Part shown: piece after piece, positions 42,555-55,200 of the stretch
Position numbering within the stretch: position 1 is the first letter of the stretch
How the letters are laid out: each line of letters opens with the position of its first letter
Assembly (NCBI RefSeq): GCF_905220415.1
Contig: NC_059539.1
Coordinates: 5,828,001-5,892,000 of the forward strand
Direction of reading: 5' to 3'
DNA from: Colias croceus
Taxonomy: Eukaryota > Arthropoda > Insecta > Lepidoptera > Pieridae
DNA: 64,000 nt
Translations under genes and position numbers: made by a program
Notes under the pieces: model-generated
What the model was told of the DNA's origin: nothing
Database searches by the model: none
The model's input: the letters and a program-made list of their open reading frames with translations, nothing else

Positions 42555-43616
42555 TAGGCATGGGCGTTGAATCAACGGACTAGTTAAATTAACCGTCTAT
42601 GTACATTCAACGATTCGACTAGTCCATCGCTCACCAACGCACTAGTTGAATTCAACGACTAAACAAAAGAGTCGAAACGCTCGTCAACGCGTCCGCGACG
42701 GTTAACTCTTCGACGTGGCCGTATAATAGTCCACCGTAGACGGTTAAACGACTCGTCGTAGACGGCTCGTCAGTCGACACGTTTGTATTAACTATCAACT
42801 TGCGTTAATTCCGTTTGACTTTTAATGAGATTACTATGATCAATGCTCAAAATATTGAAAAAAAAGGAGATTAATTTGTATTAATTTGATATTATTGAAT
42901 TAAATAATAATTTAATATAAATTTATATTAATAAATTTATATTATTGAATTGTCTTAAAAATCTAAGATATTTTTTTTATTCAGTTAATTTATTACATAT
43001 CATAAGGATTACCTACCTATAATAATATATTGAATAATGTTAATATATCGACTATAACTAACGACTTAAAACGACAAGTTAAATCATAAACAAAAACTTG
43101 ATAATAGATAGGTGATATAATTATATATAATTGTTAAAAAATAGCTTTGACTTTTAAAGTGAAACTTTTATTACATCGTCTCAAACTTATTGGTCTGTGT
43201 AGCGCATGTTGCGTGACGCACGATACGTACGATAATTATCGTACAAATACGATAATTTTTAGTTAAATGTCTATAGTGTGAAAAAAAGTTTCACTTTTAC
43301 CGTGGTTTCATAAAACCACACAACTTTTTTCTTTACTAGAGACAACCCTGACATTGAATTCTTTGAAAATCTATAATTCGTAATAACTTCGTGGTAAGAA
43401 TGTGGAATTTTACATGTAGAGTGTAGACCTCAGTTCAAGGTAACGAACGTTCGATTACAAATACCGTCGCGCGTCGGTCGACCGTCAATCGTTGTCAATT
43501 CGTTTCAGTTTACACATCGACTAGTCGAAGATTTTAACTAGTTGATCGACTAGTTGATGAACGACATTTAACGGTCTAGTCTCGTTGATGAAAAATGCGT
43601 CGACGACCCATTCCTA
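42555..43616. mobile_element. Non-autonomous hAT element
   Basis: Terminal repeats TAGGCATGGG and TAGGAATGGG (inward) are flanked by exact 8-base direct repeats GAGTATAT at 42547-42554 and 43617-43624. Subterminal copies of CGACTAGT/ACTAGTTGA cluster within about 200 bases of each end, as expected for transposase binding sites. The interior has no transposase. It lies between Kap3 and Su(dx). Confidence 0.9.
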
Positions 43617-43629
43617 GAGTATATATTAC

Positions 43630-45500
43630 AATAGTATAGAGCGAGTGTATTGCACAAATTGCATAGTGCGCATCGTAGGCAGATGAGCTATAGATACTAT
43701 ATAGATGTGTGTGTGACAAATAGGGATGGGTAGATATCAATTGCGTGTTAAACTATCGATAAGTTATGTAAATAAATATGTATCATAAGTAAATTTTATG
43801 TTCAATAAGTTATTAAAGGAAAAATATGTGAATAAAGTATAAATATGTAATTTTAAATTTGTTTACCAACTGAATAAAGTTTGTTTATTCCATTTGAATA
43901 TTAAATATTATAAAAGAAATTTTCTTGTATTAATTATAAGTACTTTAAAAAAATATGTTTGATTGGAATATAAGAAAAACGTGAGTACTTTTTAAATAAT
44001 AAAGTTAATAAAATAAAGGATCGGGTTTAGTGCTATTTATTAATAATAAATCAAACAATAATAATAATGTTTGAAAAATGGTAAAAAATATTAAGGAATA
44101 ATTAATAATTTAAAATGATAATATAATAAATAATATTAATAATTTCTTTATTTAATTTTATCCATTTTACTATCAAAATCTTCAAAATCAATTTAGCGGT
44201 TCAGAAAATATATCGTAACATTACATACTTTACATTTACACTATAATACATTCGCATTCATAATTTAGAAAGTGTATCGTACAAAACACACCACAAATTT
44301 ATTTATAATACATTTTTAAAAGAGTTTTAATTTTAAAGTTAAATAAATAATTTGTTAAAATATAGTTCTTCTAGTAAACTTTATATCGAGTACAGCGTTG
44401 GTCAGGTCACATCACTACGATCACGTGGCGGCAGTGAGGCGCGCGAGCGAGCCTGCGCGTGTCCGCCTCCCACCTACTCTTCACCCCCGCGATGCTAGAT
44501 TTATTTTCATAAAATTATGTATAACAATCGACTTACTGATGAAATGTGATAGTGGATTTCAATTTTGTGTATTTTCTAGTATCGTTTTTGCAAGATAGAA
44601 CTGCACATTTCACCCCTTTTATTCGTAAATATGAAAAAAATCCAGAGCAACGCACTTCGTGAGCACTCAACCACGACTGCGAGCGCTCGCGGCGGGAGCG
44701 TCGTGTTGTTCCCACCTGTGCCTACTGTTCCCACTTGGTTGTTCGCACTCTATAGATAGTATATATACTCTAAGCTTGTCCACCACAGAGTAAGCAATGA
44801 GAGTAAGTAATTTCCACTTGGCAACTGCAATCTCATCGCTCAGCATGATGGAGGGTGGAGAACCGTTTGTCCGTTTCGCAAGGTTTCACATCTGAGATCA
44901 TAATTGAAAGTGTCGTTTAAGCAGTAAATAATAATCCCCAAAACCCTTAAACAATAGTAGAAACGACAGGAACCTTATGATGCATTTACACATACGATCG
45001 ATTTCATGAGGCTATTATTGATGTAATTTACTTCACAGATTGACTTCTATTCTTCACATGGCAATCTACCGATCAAGCTTGCCGAGTCTATAGTTGTCTA
45101 TAGTTGTATATTCCATTGTGAAAAAAATTTATATTTAGTATGGGCAAAACATTTATTATATAATTAAGTTTATTTCAAAGAGTACGTGTATATGTGCCGT
45201 ATTATTTTTGTTACAAGAATTCGAAAAATATTCTTGGATTCATTATATGAACACAATATAAGATCATGATTGAAAGTTTTACACAATTGAGTGTTACAGA
45301 ATATAACAGATATGATATGAATTATTAGGCTGAAAATTTCGATAATTGTATAACATTGCTTATTTAATCAGGTGTTTTTTATTGCAAATCATGATGAGCA
45401 AGAAAATCATTTTCGGAAAATGTCAAATAACGAAAAGACTTGCATCTAAAATAATTATTTAGTGAAAAGTAAATAAAAACATCTGTAGTACGTCTGTGTC
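43630..45500. other. Non-coding region between Kap3 and Su(dx)
   Basis: AT-rich DNA with two GC-rich patches (about 44395-44500 and 44645-44740). A TAGGGATGGGTAG motif near 43723 resembles a hAT terminus but has no partner. No gene is supported. Confidence 0.5.
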
Positions 45501-45599
45501 GTCTGTGTCGTATGAAATGAAAATTGAAATATGAAATTGTACCTGTCTCTGTCTGTGGTAATAATCAGCTTGTGACTAATTATTTTAGAAATATTTTTG

Positions 45600-46283
45600 T
45601 TTACTTTATCCTGTTTTTATTGAAAATGTACTGTGATAATAACTAAGGAGTACACGTGTTTAGAAATAGAGTAGATTTTCGGACAATTTATTGTAAATTT
45701 TACGTGACCATTGTGTTCGTGATAAATTTTTGTCCATTTCCTTTCAGACAGTGTGATAAGAGGGAATGATAATGACCTAATCTAAAAGATTTTCTTTAAT
45801 CGTCACAATCATTCTTGGTAAGTAGCAAAATACTTATTTTATACTTGAAAAACAAGTTATCTCACTCCCCTAAGATGCAACTCGATATAGCAAATCTTAC
45901 GATGTCTCTATGTTTCTTTCAATTATCAACAGCTAATTGATCTTCCAATCGATTTAACATTCATGTTTATTAAATTCCATCTTTCTAACCTTTTTGCACA
46001 TAGTGTATTTGTGTCTTCTCGTACCTATTATTTATCGTCATTTGTACTAATTTCAGTTCTCAATTAATTAAATTTGCCAGCATATCGTTTCCATCTGTAT
46101 CACACTACTAAATTTGTGTTTATCTGATTGATGTATCTACTGGGAATTCATGTTTGTATAATGATGTTTATAAATTTAAGATTTGTATGGTGATTAATAT
46201 CTTATGTTTGAATTATTTGTAGGTATTTCCTCACAATAAAATGAAGAATAATATATAGGAAAGCATGAAAAAATAACGCCACT
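45600..46283 (+). promoter_or_regulatory. Su(dx) 5' leader with a probable UTR intron and two short uORFs
   Basis: A donor (CTTG then GTAAGT) at 45818 and an acceptor (ATTTGTAG) ending at 46222 suggest a UTR intron. In the 46223-46283 piece, ATGAAGAATAATATATAG and then ATGAAAAAATAA are two tiny upstream frames before the main ATG at 46284. They could dampen translation. The transcription start is not defined. Confidence 0.45.
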
Positions 46284-49200
46284 ATGTCAGAGAGCATTCA
46301 ACCACTTACAGCCCCTATTTCTCTGTCTACATATCACCAACTAAGTTTGACAGGTATGTTTAAAATTTAATTTTTTGTTAATCTTTTGTATAGCAATTTA
46401 TTAATATAAAACAATCCCTGATATTTATACTTTAAACTCCAAACCATAGGCATTGTAAAAAGTCATTTGTCTTTATACCTACTTCATGTAAAAACTGCTG
46501 GATGCTCAGATTAATATTAACAAACAATATTTTTAAAAATTTCATTTAAATAGAATATGATTAAATAAACAGTCTTTAAGAGTTCTTATCATGTAGTTAG
46601 CTTGATTATTATTCTATTTGTCTTGGTTTGTTGTACATACTAAAGTTAAAGTAAATATTCTGATATTGTTTCAGTTGAATCTGCTAACATTAGAAGTTCT
46701 GGACTCTTTAAACCAAATCCCTACCTGCAAGTGATCATTGATGATAATATATCAAGGAGGACTGAAGTTATAAAGAACACTTTACATCCAAAATGGAAAG
46801 AAGAGTTCACGGTCCTAGTCACTCCTCTATCAAAAATTGTTTTTCGTTTGGCCGACCACCATAGTTTTAGGAAAGACAACATTCTTGGGGAGAAGAGAAT
46901 AAACTTTCTAAAAGTTCTCTTGTATTTTAATGGAAAAATTGAAAATGTTGAAATGACACTAGGTAAGGATATTTTTTTTATCTATCAAAATTATTTAAGT
47001 TACCAAAAATTGAGTTTGATTGATATCACAAATTATACTGCTCTCATTCCTGGCAAATTTGAACAATATATTTGTTATTTATTTTTGTAAATAATAATCA
47101 CTAAGGTTTTCTCATATATTTTTAGATTTTCAATTATATTCTTACAACATAATAGTATCTTATAATTATATTTATTTTAGATTTAATGAAGGCTGTATCC
47201 CAGGATAATTCTTCTAATTCAAATACTGAAGTAAAATCAGCAGAATTAGTGCTACTGTTAGATGGGTTACGAATCGATCCAACAATTTTAGGTCAATCGC
47301 ATGAACTGTATGGAGAGCCTATGAATGCAAGAAGTCCACTTAATGATGGTGTTCGTGCAAGAATCAGATTGCGAAATAATTCTGAAACATTCCGGTCTAT
47401 GGCAAGACAACAGAATTTAAGAGTAAGTATTAAATAACTTGGGAATGTTTTTATCATTACAATATTGTACATTAGGTGCAGCATATAAAATTTAAGCTGG
47501 ATTAGAAAATAGAAAATGCATAATAACTATAGTTTTTAAGTTTAAGTAAGAAACATCTTCATGACCTTAAATGCTTGTGTTAAGATAACAATTGAGTTTA
47601 TTGTACTCTTATAATAATATGAAATATGACCAATAAATTATAATAAGACAACCTTTGCTTTTGTCAAAATAAAAGAAATGCCCACAAATTTGAATAGTGG
47701 TTTAACATCTGTTGATATTGATACTGTTTAAACCTGTCAGTCAACTCTATTTATATATAGTCTTTTTCATGTCACATCTATTCACGAATCCAATGATGAT
47801 TCTCGTTTTCGTCTACAATTTGCAATAATTCCAGCCGCCGCCCGGTCCGCCGCCGCACAGCAACGGCGCGGTCCCCGCGGCCGTGGCGGCGGACGGCGCG
47901 GGCCCGTCGCACGCGGACACGGACGCGCACGCCCCGCTCGCGCACGCACAGCACGGGCCCACCCCGCCGCCGCCGCCGGCTAATAACGCGACCCCCGAGG
48001 AACCGCTGCCGCCTGGATGGGAGATGCGATACGATGTTTATGGACGGAGGTGATTATGGCATGATTTATGTTAATTTGATTTAAGTTTTAAGCTATTGCA
48101 TAGCTTCTATCGCGGGCCTTGAGCGCGGGGACCGAATCGAGAAATTCCGTAACGAAAAAACCTCACGCTCCCCACTCCGACGGGCGGAGGTGTGGGTTGA
48201 AGGCATAGCATGCAATAGCTTTACCGCGGCAGTCCCCGAGTGCCACGGGTCGTTTTTTTATTAGATCGACGCCTTTTTAACTGAGCTGAGAACATGATTT
48301 GTTCATGATTTTATTTGTTTAACGTTAAACTTTTGCTGATGAAAAGAGAGCGTGCGTGCCGAGCACACATATCAGCAGTGAAACTTCTCAGCAAGATTCG
48401 AAGATAGACCAAAATCGTCGGCTTAGTCCATGACGTGACGGTATTGTCAAGGCTCGACCATGAAATTTTACTCTCAACGCGCCTAAAGAAGTTTCAGTCA
48501 AAACATAAACAAATATGCTAGGATAGACATTGTAGTGTATTCCTTATTTATCTTTATTAATAATTTTTAAAAATGATGAGAAAATAAACTGATTTTTTTT
48601 ATGAAAATACCTTTTATCACATTAAACATAATGCAGTTGTACACTCCAATGATATTACGTATTTTATATTATGTTTTATTTGATAATAGATAAGATACTC
48701 TATTACAATAAAGATTGATTGGCAAAGCAGCTGCTAATTTGCATGAAATATCGTTAATTGTTATATAGCGTGCAAATCTTTAAACAAAAAATATATTGGA
48801 TACAATAAATCATGAACAAAAAATAAATATTAATATTAAATATCAAAGTTGGTGTAAGCTTGATAATCATTTATGTTTGATGGAAATTCGCCTGATTTAA
48901 AATAGCGAAAAACTACGTATGTTATCCGGAAATGTTAACATTAATTAAAATATTGCATCGTTTTGGTTTGAGAAAATTGAACATAATTACGGACATTCAC
49001 TAAATTGACCTTGAGGGCGAGTCAACTGTTAAGACTTGTGTCAATATCATGTTTCAGTTTTATACTGTATTTCCTTTTTTTAGTTTCAAGCAAAGGAAAA
49101 GGAATTATCTATAATAATAGTACCTATTTTAAGTAAATGTAATCTAATTTAAAACTGCAATTAGACTCTGGAAGCACTAGTTATTAAAATGCGTAAATAA

Positions 49201-52200
49201 TTTCGCAACAAAAAATTGTTACAACAAATTAAGGTCACTTCAATTTTGTTTTCCAAGTTACTGCTTGCATACAAATTAATCGAAACTGGATTATAAAATA
49301 GTTAAAACGCGTTGAATAATCGGGTTTTTCTCGTAGAGTAATCCATTTGTACTTTAATAAATTGTATTTAATATTAACTCGAGGAAATCTTATACATGTT
49401 AAGAGAATATTTATTTTTAATATTATAGTAATATTCCATTGTTGATCCTACCATAATAATAATCTTGTAAGCAGTAGATTGTGGTGAAATTGTTGAGTCG
49501 GCATAATATGGTTTTTTCAAACTTTCGAAGGGGATGAATGTTATTTATTATATCGTGCAAAATTCTTGAACCTTTATGATTCAGAGATAATTATTTATCT
49601 GCATGTTACGTTTCTCAATATTCGAATGTTTTGACTGACTTATCAAAGGGATAGACAAGACCATTTTTCATTCTCACGCATACAACAGATTCCTTCTCAC
49701 ACGCTAGCATAGCTAGGCATTTACCTGACTTGTACCTGACCATTCTGAAGCGTGTACAACGTATGCATAATTTTCTGAACATGTAAGTTCCGGGTTAATT
49801 CAGATATTACGTGGACCACAACACGCGTTCCACGTCATGGGAGCGCCCGCAGCCGCTGCCGCCCGGCTGGGAGGTGCGGCGCGACGGGCGCGGGCGCGTG
49901 TACTACGTGGACCACAACACGCGCACCACGACCTGGCAGCGGCCGGACACGGAGCGGCTGGCGCGCTTCCAGCACTGGCGCGGCGAGCGGCGGCACGTGG
50001 TCGCGCAGGGCAACCAGCGGTTCCTCTACCCGCAGCCGCAGCCGCCCCACCCGCCGAACAACCAAGACCACGACCAGGAACCGCCCGCTGGTGAGTTATG
50101 TTCGCCTGGTACTAGAATGTCGCGAGTGATACCAACTCTTCTAAATAGCTGAAGATGTTTTGACGTGACAACGTCTTATAATTCGATAGAGCCACGCACG
50201 CACGCAAAAACATGACTCATGCGGCGTTACCTCGCTCTGAGGCGTTCCATGTAAGGCTTGAAGTGCGAGCGAGAGCGCGGATCGAGCGACAAAGAAGCAC
50301 AATCGGCCTTAAGACGTTGTCACGTTCAACTATCGTCAGTAAACCGACTTTACAGACAACCAATTTTTTTTTTTATCGATTAAGCTTCAAAATTCAAGCT
50401 TTTTAAATTTGCTATTCTAGTAGACATCAGATTAAATCTCTAGTTCTCCTTTTTTTAAATAGAAATTATTGACTCAAAATTTTTCTATTATTTTGCTTGA
50501 TGTCTTATGTTTATGCTGTAATGTTGTCGCGTCGAGCGAATTATGTGGGCGGAATGTATAAACATTAAATTGCATAAAAATATCAATTTCGATATTTATC
50601 AACAGACGGTTCAATATTTATCAACAGAGAGATTATTCAATTCCTGAATCACATTTTACTGGATTTAGAAAGCAATAAATACTAAAATGAAAACTAATAA
50701 CCCATAATAGAATCATTCATGTTTTTGTTAACATTATATCCGTGTATCCGCTTGCTTGTTAGGGCTTCCTAATCAGTACTACAGACCAACCGCAGTTGGC
50801 TAAGTTTACATCAAGGAAAACGAATCTTATATTTTATAATGTCAAGTAGGAATTATACACACTGAACAAAGGCAGAAGCTTGTGAACAATAAAGAGAAAT
50901 ATTATTTTATCAGATTCTATTAATAGCATTATCATTCTCATACGGATTGCTTTAAAAGGAACACGCATATTGTGTACTTTATAATGATGAGACAACAAAA
51001 TTCTGGATTATCAAGAATTTAAGATTAGGTGCGTCTGATATAAATATGTATTTACAGAATTCTCAGCTCCCGCTAATGAATCATTAGGTCCGGTTTGATA
51101 GCTAAAAATAATAATAAAGGATTATAATTAAGATACTTGTCGTATTTAAATTTTAACGTAATCATTATTGATTGTCTTTGTTATCACCTGCATAAATTCA
51201 CAAATTACTATTTACCAATTAAATTCACGAGAAAAGGGTTGACGTACGTAAACCTACATAATTATCTTTCCGCGATTATATTCATGTGAACGATATTATT
51301 TATGTCGATGTTATCAATTGTAATTCATCTAATATATAAAAATCAATGCCACTTTTCGTTGTAATTCCATAACTCGAGAACGGCTGAACCGATTTCGATA
51401 ATTCTTTTTTTATTATATTCCTTGAAGTACGAGGATGGTTCTTATGTAGAGAAAACGTTAATATGTACCACGGGCGAAGCCGGGGCGGACCGCTAGTCTA
51501 ATATATAAAAATCAATGCCACTTTTCGTTGTAATTCCATAACTCGAGAACGGCTGAACCGATTTCGATAATTCTTTTTTTATTATATTCCTTGAAGTACG
51601 AGGATGGTTCTTATGTAGAGAAAACGTTAATATGTACCACGGGCGAAGCCGGGGCGGACCGCTAGTATAAATATATACATTATGTACACACATGCAAGTT
51701 TAAGCTACATGTAAGCATACAATATATTATGAGTTGAATTCGAACACGGTACAAAAACAACAGCTAATTTTTATGTACGTTAAATGCATATAGTACGTAC
51801 TTATATGTATTATTGTTAAGATTAGTACTCCTATCTGAATCCATACAACTGTAATTCTACAAATCATTGCCAAGGATGCTGTTTATCTATAGGTACTTAA
51901 TAATGATATTTTAATTTTTTTTCTTTCAAGATATAGTTTTGATGTTTATGTTTAGTATTGATTTGTGTAATTTTGAGATGCACTTGTGATTTTCTAAATA
52001 AACATAATTTGGGAGGGATTTCTATTGTTTATAGAATAAGTCTTTTAATAATGGCAAGTATATGTAGGCTCCTTCAATTTTATGTTGAATGGATAAGACC
52101 TTTTGATCACAAACACGATCACATCCATGTTCATTTAAAATTTAACCACACACAATTAAAATCCATCAAAAAATGTTGACTCCAGGCGTAATACAATCAT

Positions 52201-55200
52201 TCTCCGTCTATTCTATTCACATGTGCCAAACATTCCTACAGCAGGCAGCACAGTGAGCGTAGCTAGCAGCTCCACAGCGAGCACTAGCGCGCCCCCCAGC
52301 GCGGCGAGCACAGCGGGCACGACTAGTGCTGTGAGCGCGGAGGATGCGCTGGGCGCGCTGCCGGCGGGCTGGGAGCGCCGCGTGCAGCCCGACGGGCGCG
52401 TGTACTACGTGAACCACAAGAACCGCACTACGCAGTGGGAGGACCCCAGGACTCAGGTACACAACTAGCGCAGTGAGCGCGGAGGATGCGCTGGGCGCGC
52501 TGCCGGCGGGCTGGGAGCGCCGCGTGCAGCCCGACGGGCGCGTGTACTACGTGAACCACAAGAACCGCACTACGCAGTGGGAGGACCCCAGGACTCAGGT
52601 ACGGAAAGTGCTGATGCTTGATTATATTGTAGTGGGAGGAACTGAGGGCTCAGGTACGGGACAGGCTGAGATGTCTTGTTTATATTGTAGTGGGAGGAAC
52701 TGAGGGCTCAGGTACGGGACGGGCTAAGATGCTTTGTTTATATTGTAGTGGGAGGAACTGAGGGCTCAGGTACGGGACGGGCTAAGATGCTTTGTTTATA
52801 TTGTAGTGGGAGGAACTGAGGGCTCAGGTACGGGACGGGCTAAGATGCTTTGTTTATATTGTAGTGGGAGGAACTAAGGGCTCAGGTACGGGACGGGCTA
52901 AGATGCTTTGTTTATATTGTAGTGGGAGGAACTGAGGGCTCAGGTACGGGACAGGCTAAGATGCTTTGTTTATATTGTAGTGGGAGGAACTGAGGGCTCA
53001 GGTACGGGACGGGCTAAGATGCTTTGTTTATATTGTAGTGGGAGGAACTAAGGGCTCAGGTACGGGACGGGCTAAGATGCTTTGTTTATATTGTAGTGGG
53101 AGGAACTGAGGGCTCAGGTACGGGACAGGCTAAGATGCTTTGTTTATATTGTAGTGGGAGGAACTGAGGGCTCAGGTACGGGATTTGCTAAGATGCTTGT
53201 AAAGAACTATATGATGCCATGAAGAATGGCAATGGTAGTGACCTGTATGGGTCAAATGACATTTGAAATACGATTTACTCGGAAACGTTTGCGTTAACGT
53301 GAATAGGTTTTTCCATATAACAGATAGTCTCCGACTCTAAGATTAAATTACAATACAAAAGTTATTGTTTGACTTATACTATTATTGATTGGTTTGAATT
53401 AACAGGTAACACCTTTGATACTAAGTCGATCGCACTTTTGGTGCAAAATCTATATTTTGTTAGTACGATGCATTCTATGATTATTTTTTTTATGTTTGCC
53501 CATAGCATAGAATTCTCTGTTAAAAATATAAAATTAATTTTCAGGGTCAAGAAATCAGTGCATTAGAGGAGGCTTTACCCCCCGGCTGGGAGATTCGTTT
53601 CACAGAAGAGGGCACGCGATACTTTGTAGATCACAATACGAGAACTACCACCTTCCAGGTATGAATATTTTTATGTTATATTTGGTGACTATATCTCCTA
53701 CGTACTAGCGATGGGCTAGAAAATAAAATAGCTAATTTTTACGGCAGTGAAACATCACATTTCCATTGTAATTTCCTTTTACCATATGGGTCCAATTCCG
53801 CACAACAGCATTATATAATTAGGCGTGGACAGTCGCATTCACAAGATTTGCTATTCGCCTGCACAATCCGATACTTCATGTTATCACTAACCACTTGCCC
53901 TGACTTCGTCTGGTTACACCTAGAGAAAAAATAGCCTATATTACTCCATTAGTGAGCTTAGGTTACGTTGCTTTCTAATAAGGATTTTATTTTCAATCGA
54001 CCACGTTTTGTGACTTAAGTTGTAAAAACCAAATAAACTGTATCCTTATAATAATATGTACACTACTCCAAAATTAATAATGCGCATGCAGATCTTCGCT
54101 AATTATCGTATTCCCAGAAACACCCAAATCATTGAATCGTAAGTGCCCTAAACAATGCACTTGCATCTTGCACCTTATTCGAAAGAAATAGGAGTCAATT
54201 CAGAGTCAAACATACTCGAAAACAATTCGGGCGATAGGTGACGGTAGCCAATAAGTCAAAAAATTCAATTATTTATATATTGGTGGTGACCGCACGTTTT
54301 ATCTCTGTATGGAGCTGCTGTTACATACCCTTCTTAGTTTTGTTACAAAGTTGAATTTTCCAGTAAAATGATTATTTACACAGCTAGCAGATAGCAATGG
54401 GGAAAGTGAAAATTAATATGAGCATAATGAAAGTTCCGATCATTCTACGATATCAGAAATAGAGATAATCCCTGATTCTGAGGTATTTACCGATGAAAGT
54501 TATTCCTTTGCACTTTTCCGTATTATTTGTATCATTTGTGCAATATCGTAACACACACGAAGGCATATTTGATGCGTTTCACTTTAAAACAAATAAAAAA
54601 TGAGCTTGCAGTTACGCCATATGGCGTATGTTGAGCGGAACATAAGCGATGTAGGCGGTGTCGTCTCCATATGTATATCTCAATGATAACAAATGTGCAG
54701 GACCCGCGGCCGGGCGCGCCGAAGGGGGTGCAGGGCGCGTACGGCGTGCCGCGCGCGTACGAGCGCTCGTTCCGCTGGAAGCTCAGCCAGTTCCGCTACC
54801 TGTGCCAGAGCAACGCGCTGCCCAGCCACATCAAGATCACGCTCGCCAGGCAGACGCTCTTCGAGGACTCCTACCACCAGGTAAATACAATTATTTGCTG
54901 ATAATTGTGTTCGAAATTGCTCGGTTTTGTGGAAATAATATATTTTTACGAAATTAAATTAAATAATTATAACAAAAGACTGGTCAAGGATGGATCTATT
55001 CTGAAAGGCATACGAGAAGTTGGGCTCATCTTCTTGTAAAATTATATAATTTCAGAATTCATCTGTTTATATTCATACGATTGATTGCAGATCGTACATA
55101 AAAATAATCGACTCAAATTGTTTATTTTCTCAGTAAATCTAATATCTAATATCTAATATATATTATAAAGGCGAAAGTTTGTATGGATGTATGGATGTTT

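Noticed and set aside
49835..50094. Alternative frames rich in Ala and Arg over 49835-50094
   Set aside because: They are shadows of the Su(dx) exon that encodes WW1/WW2, where the WW motifs fix the frame.
52633..53212. The 58-bp array as a possible CRISPR array
   Set aside because: Units are contiguous and nearly identical with no unique spacers, and the setting is an animal intron.
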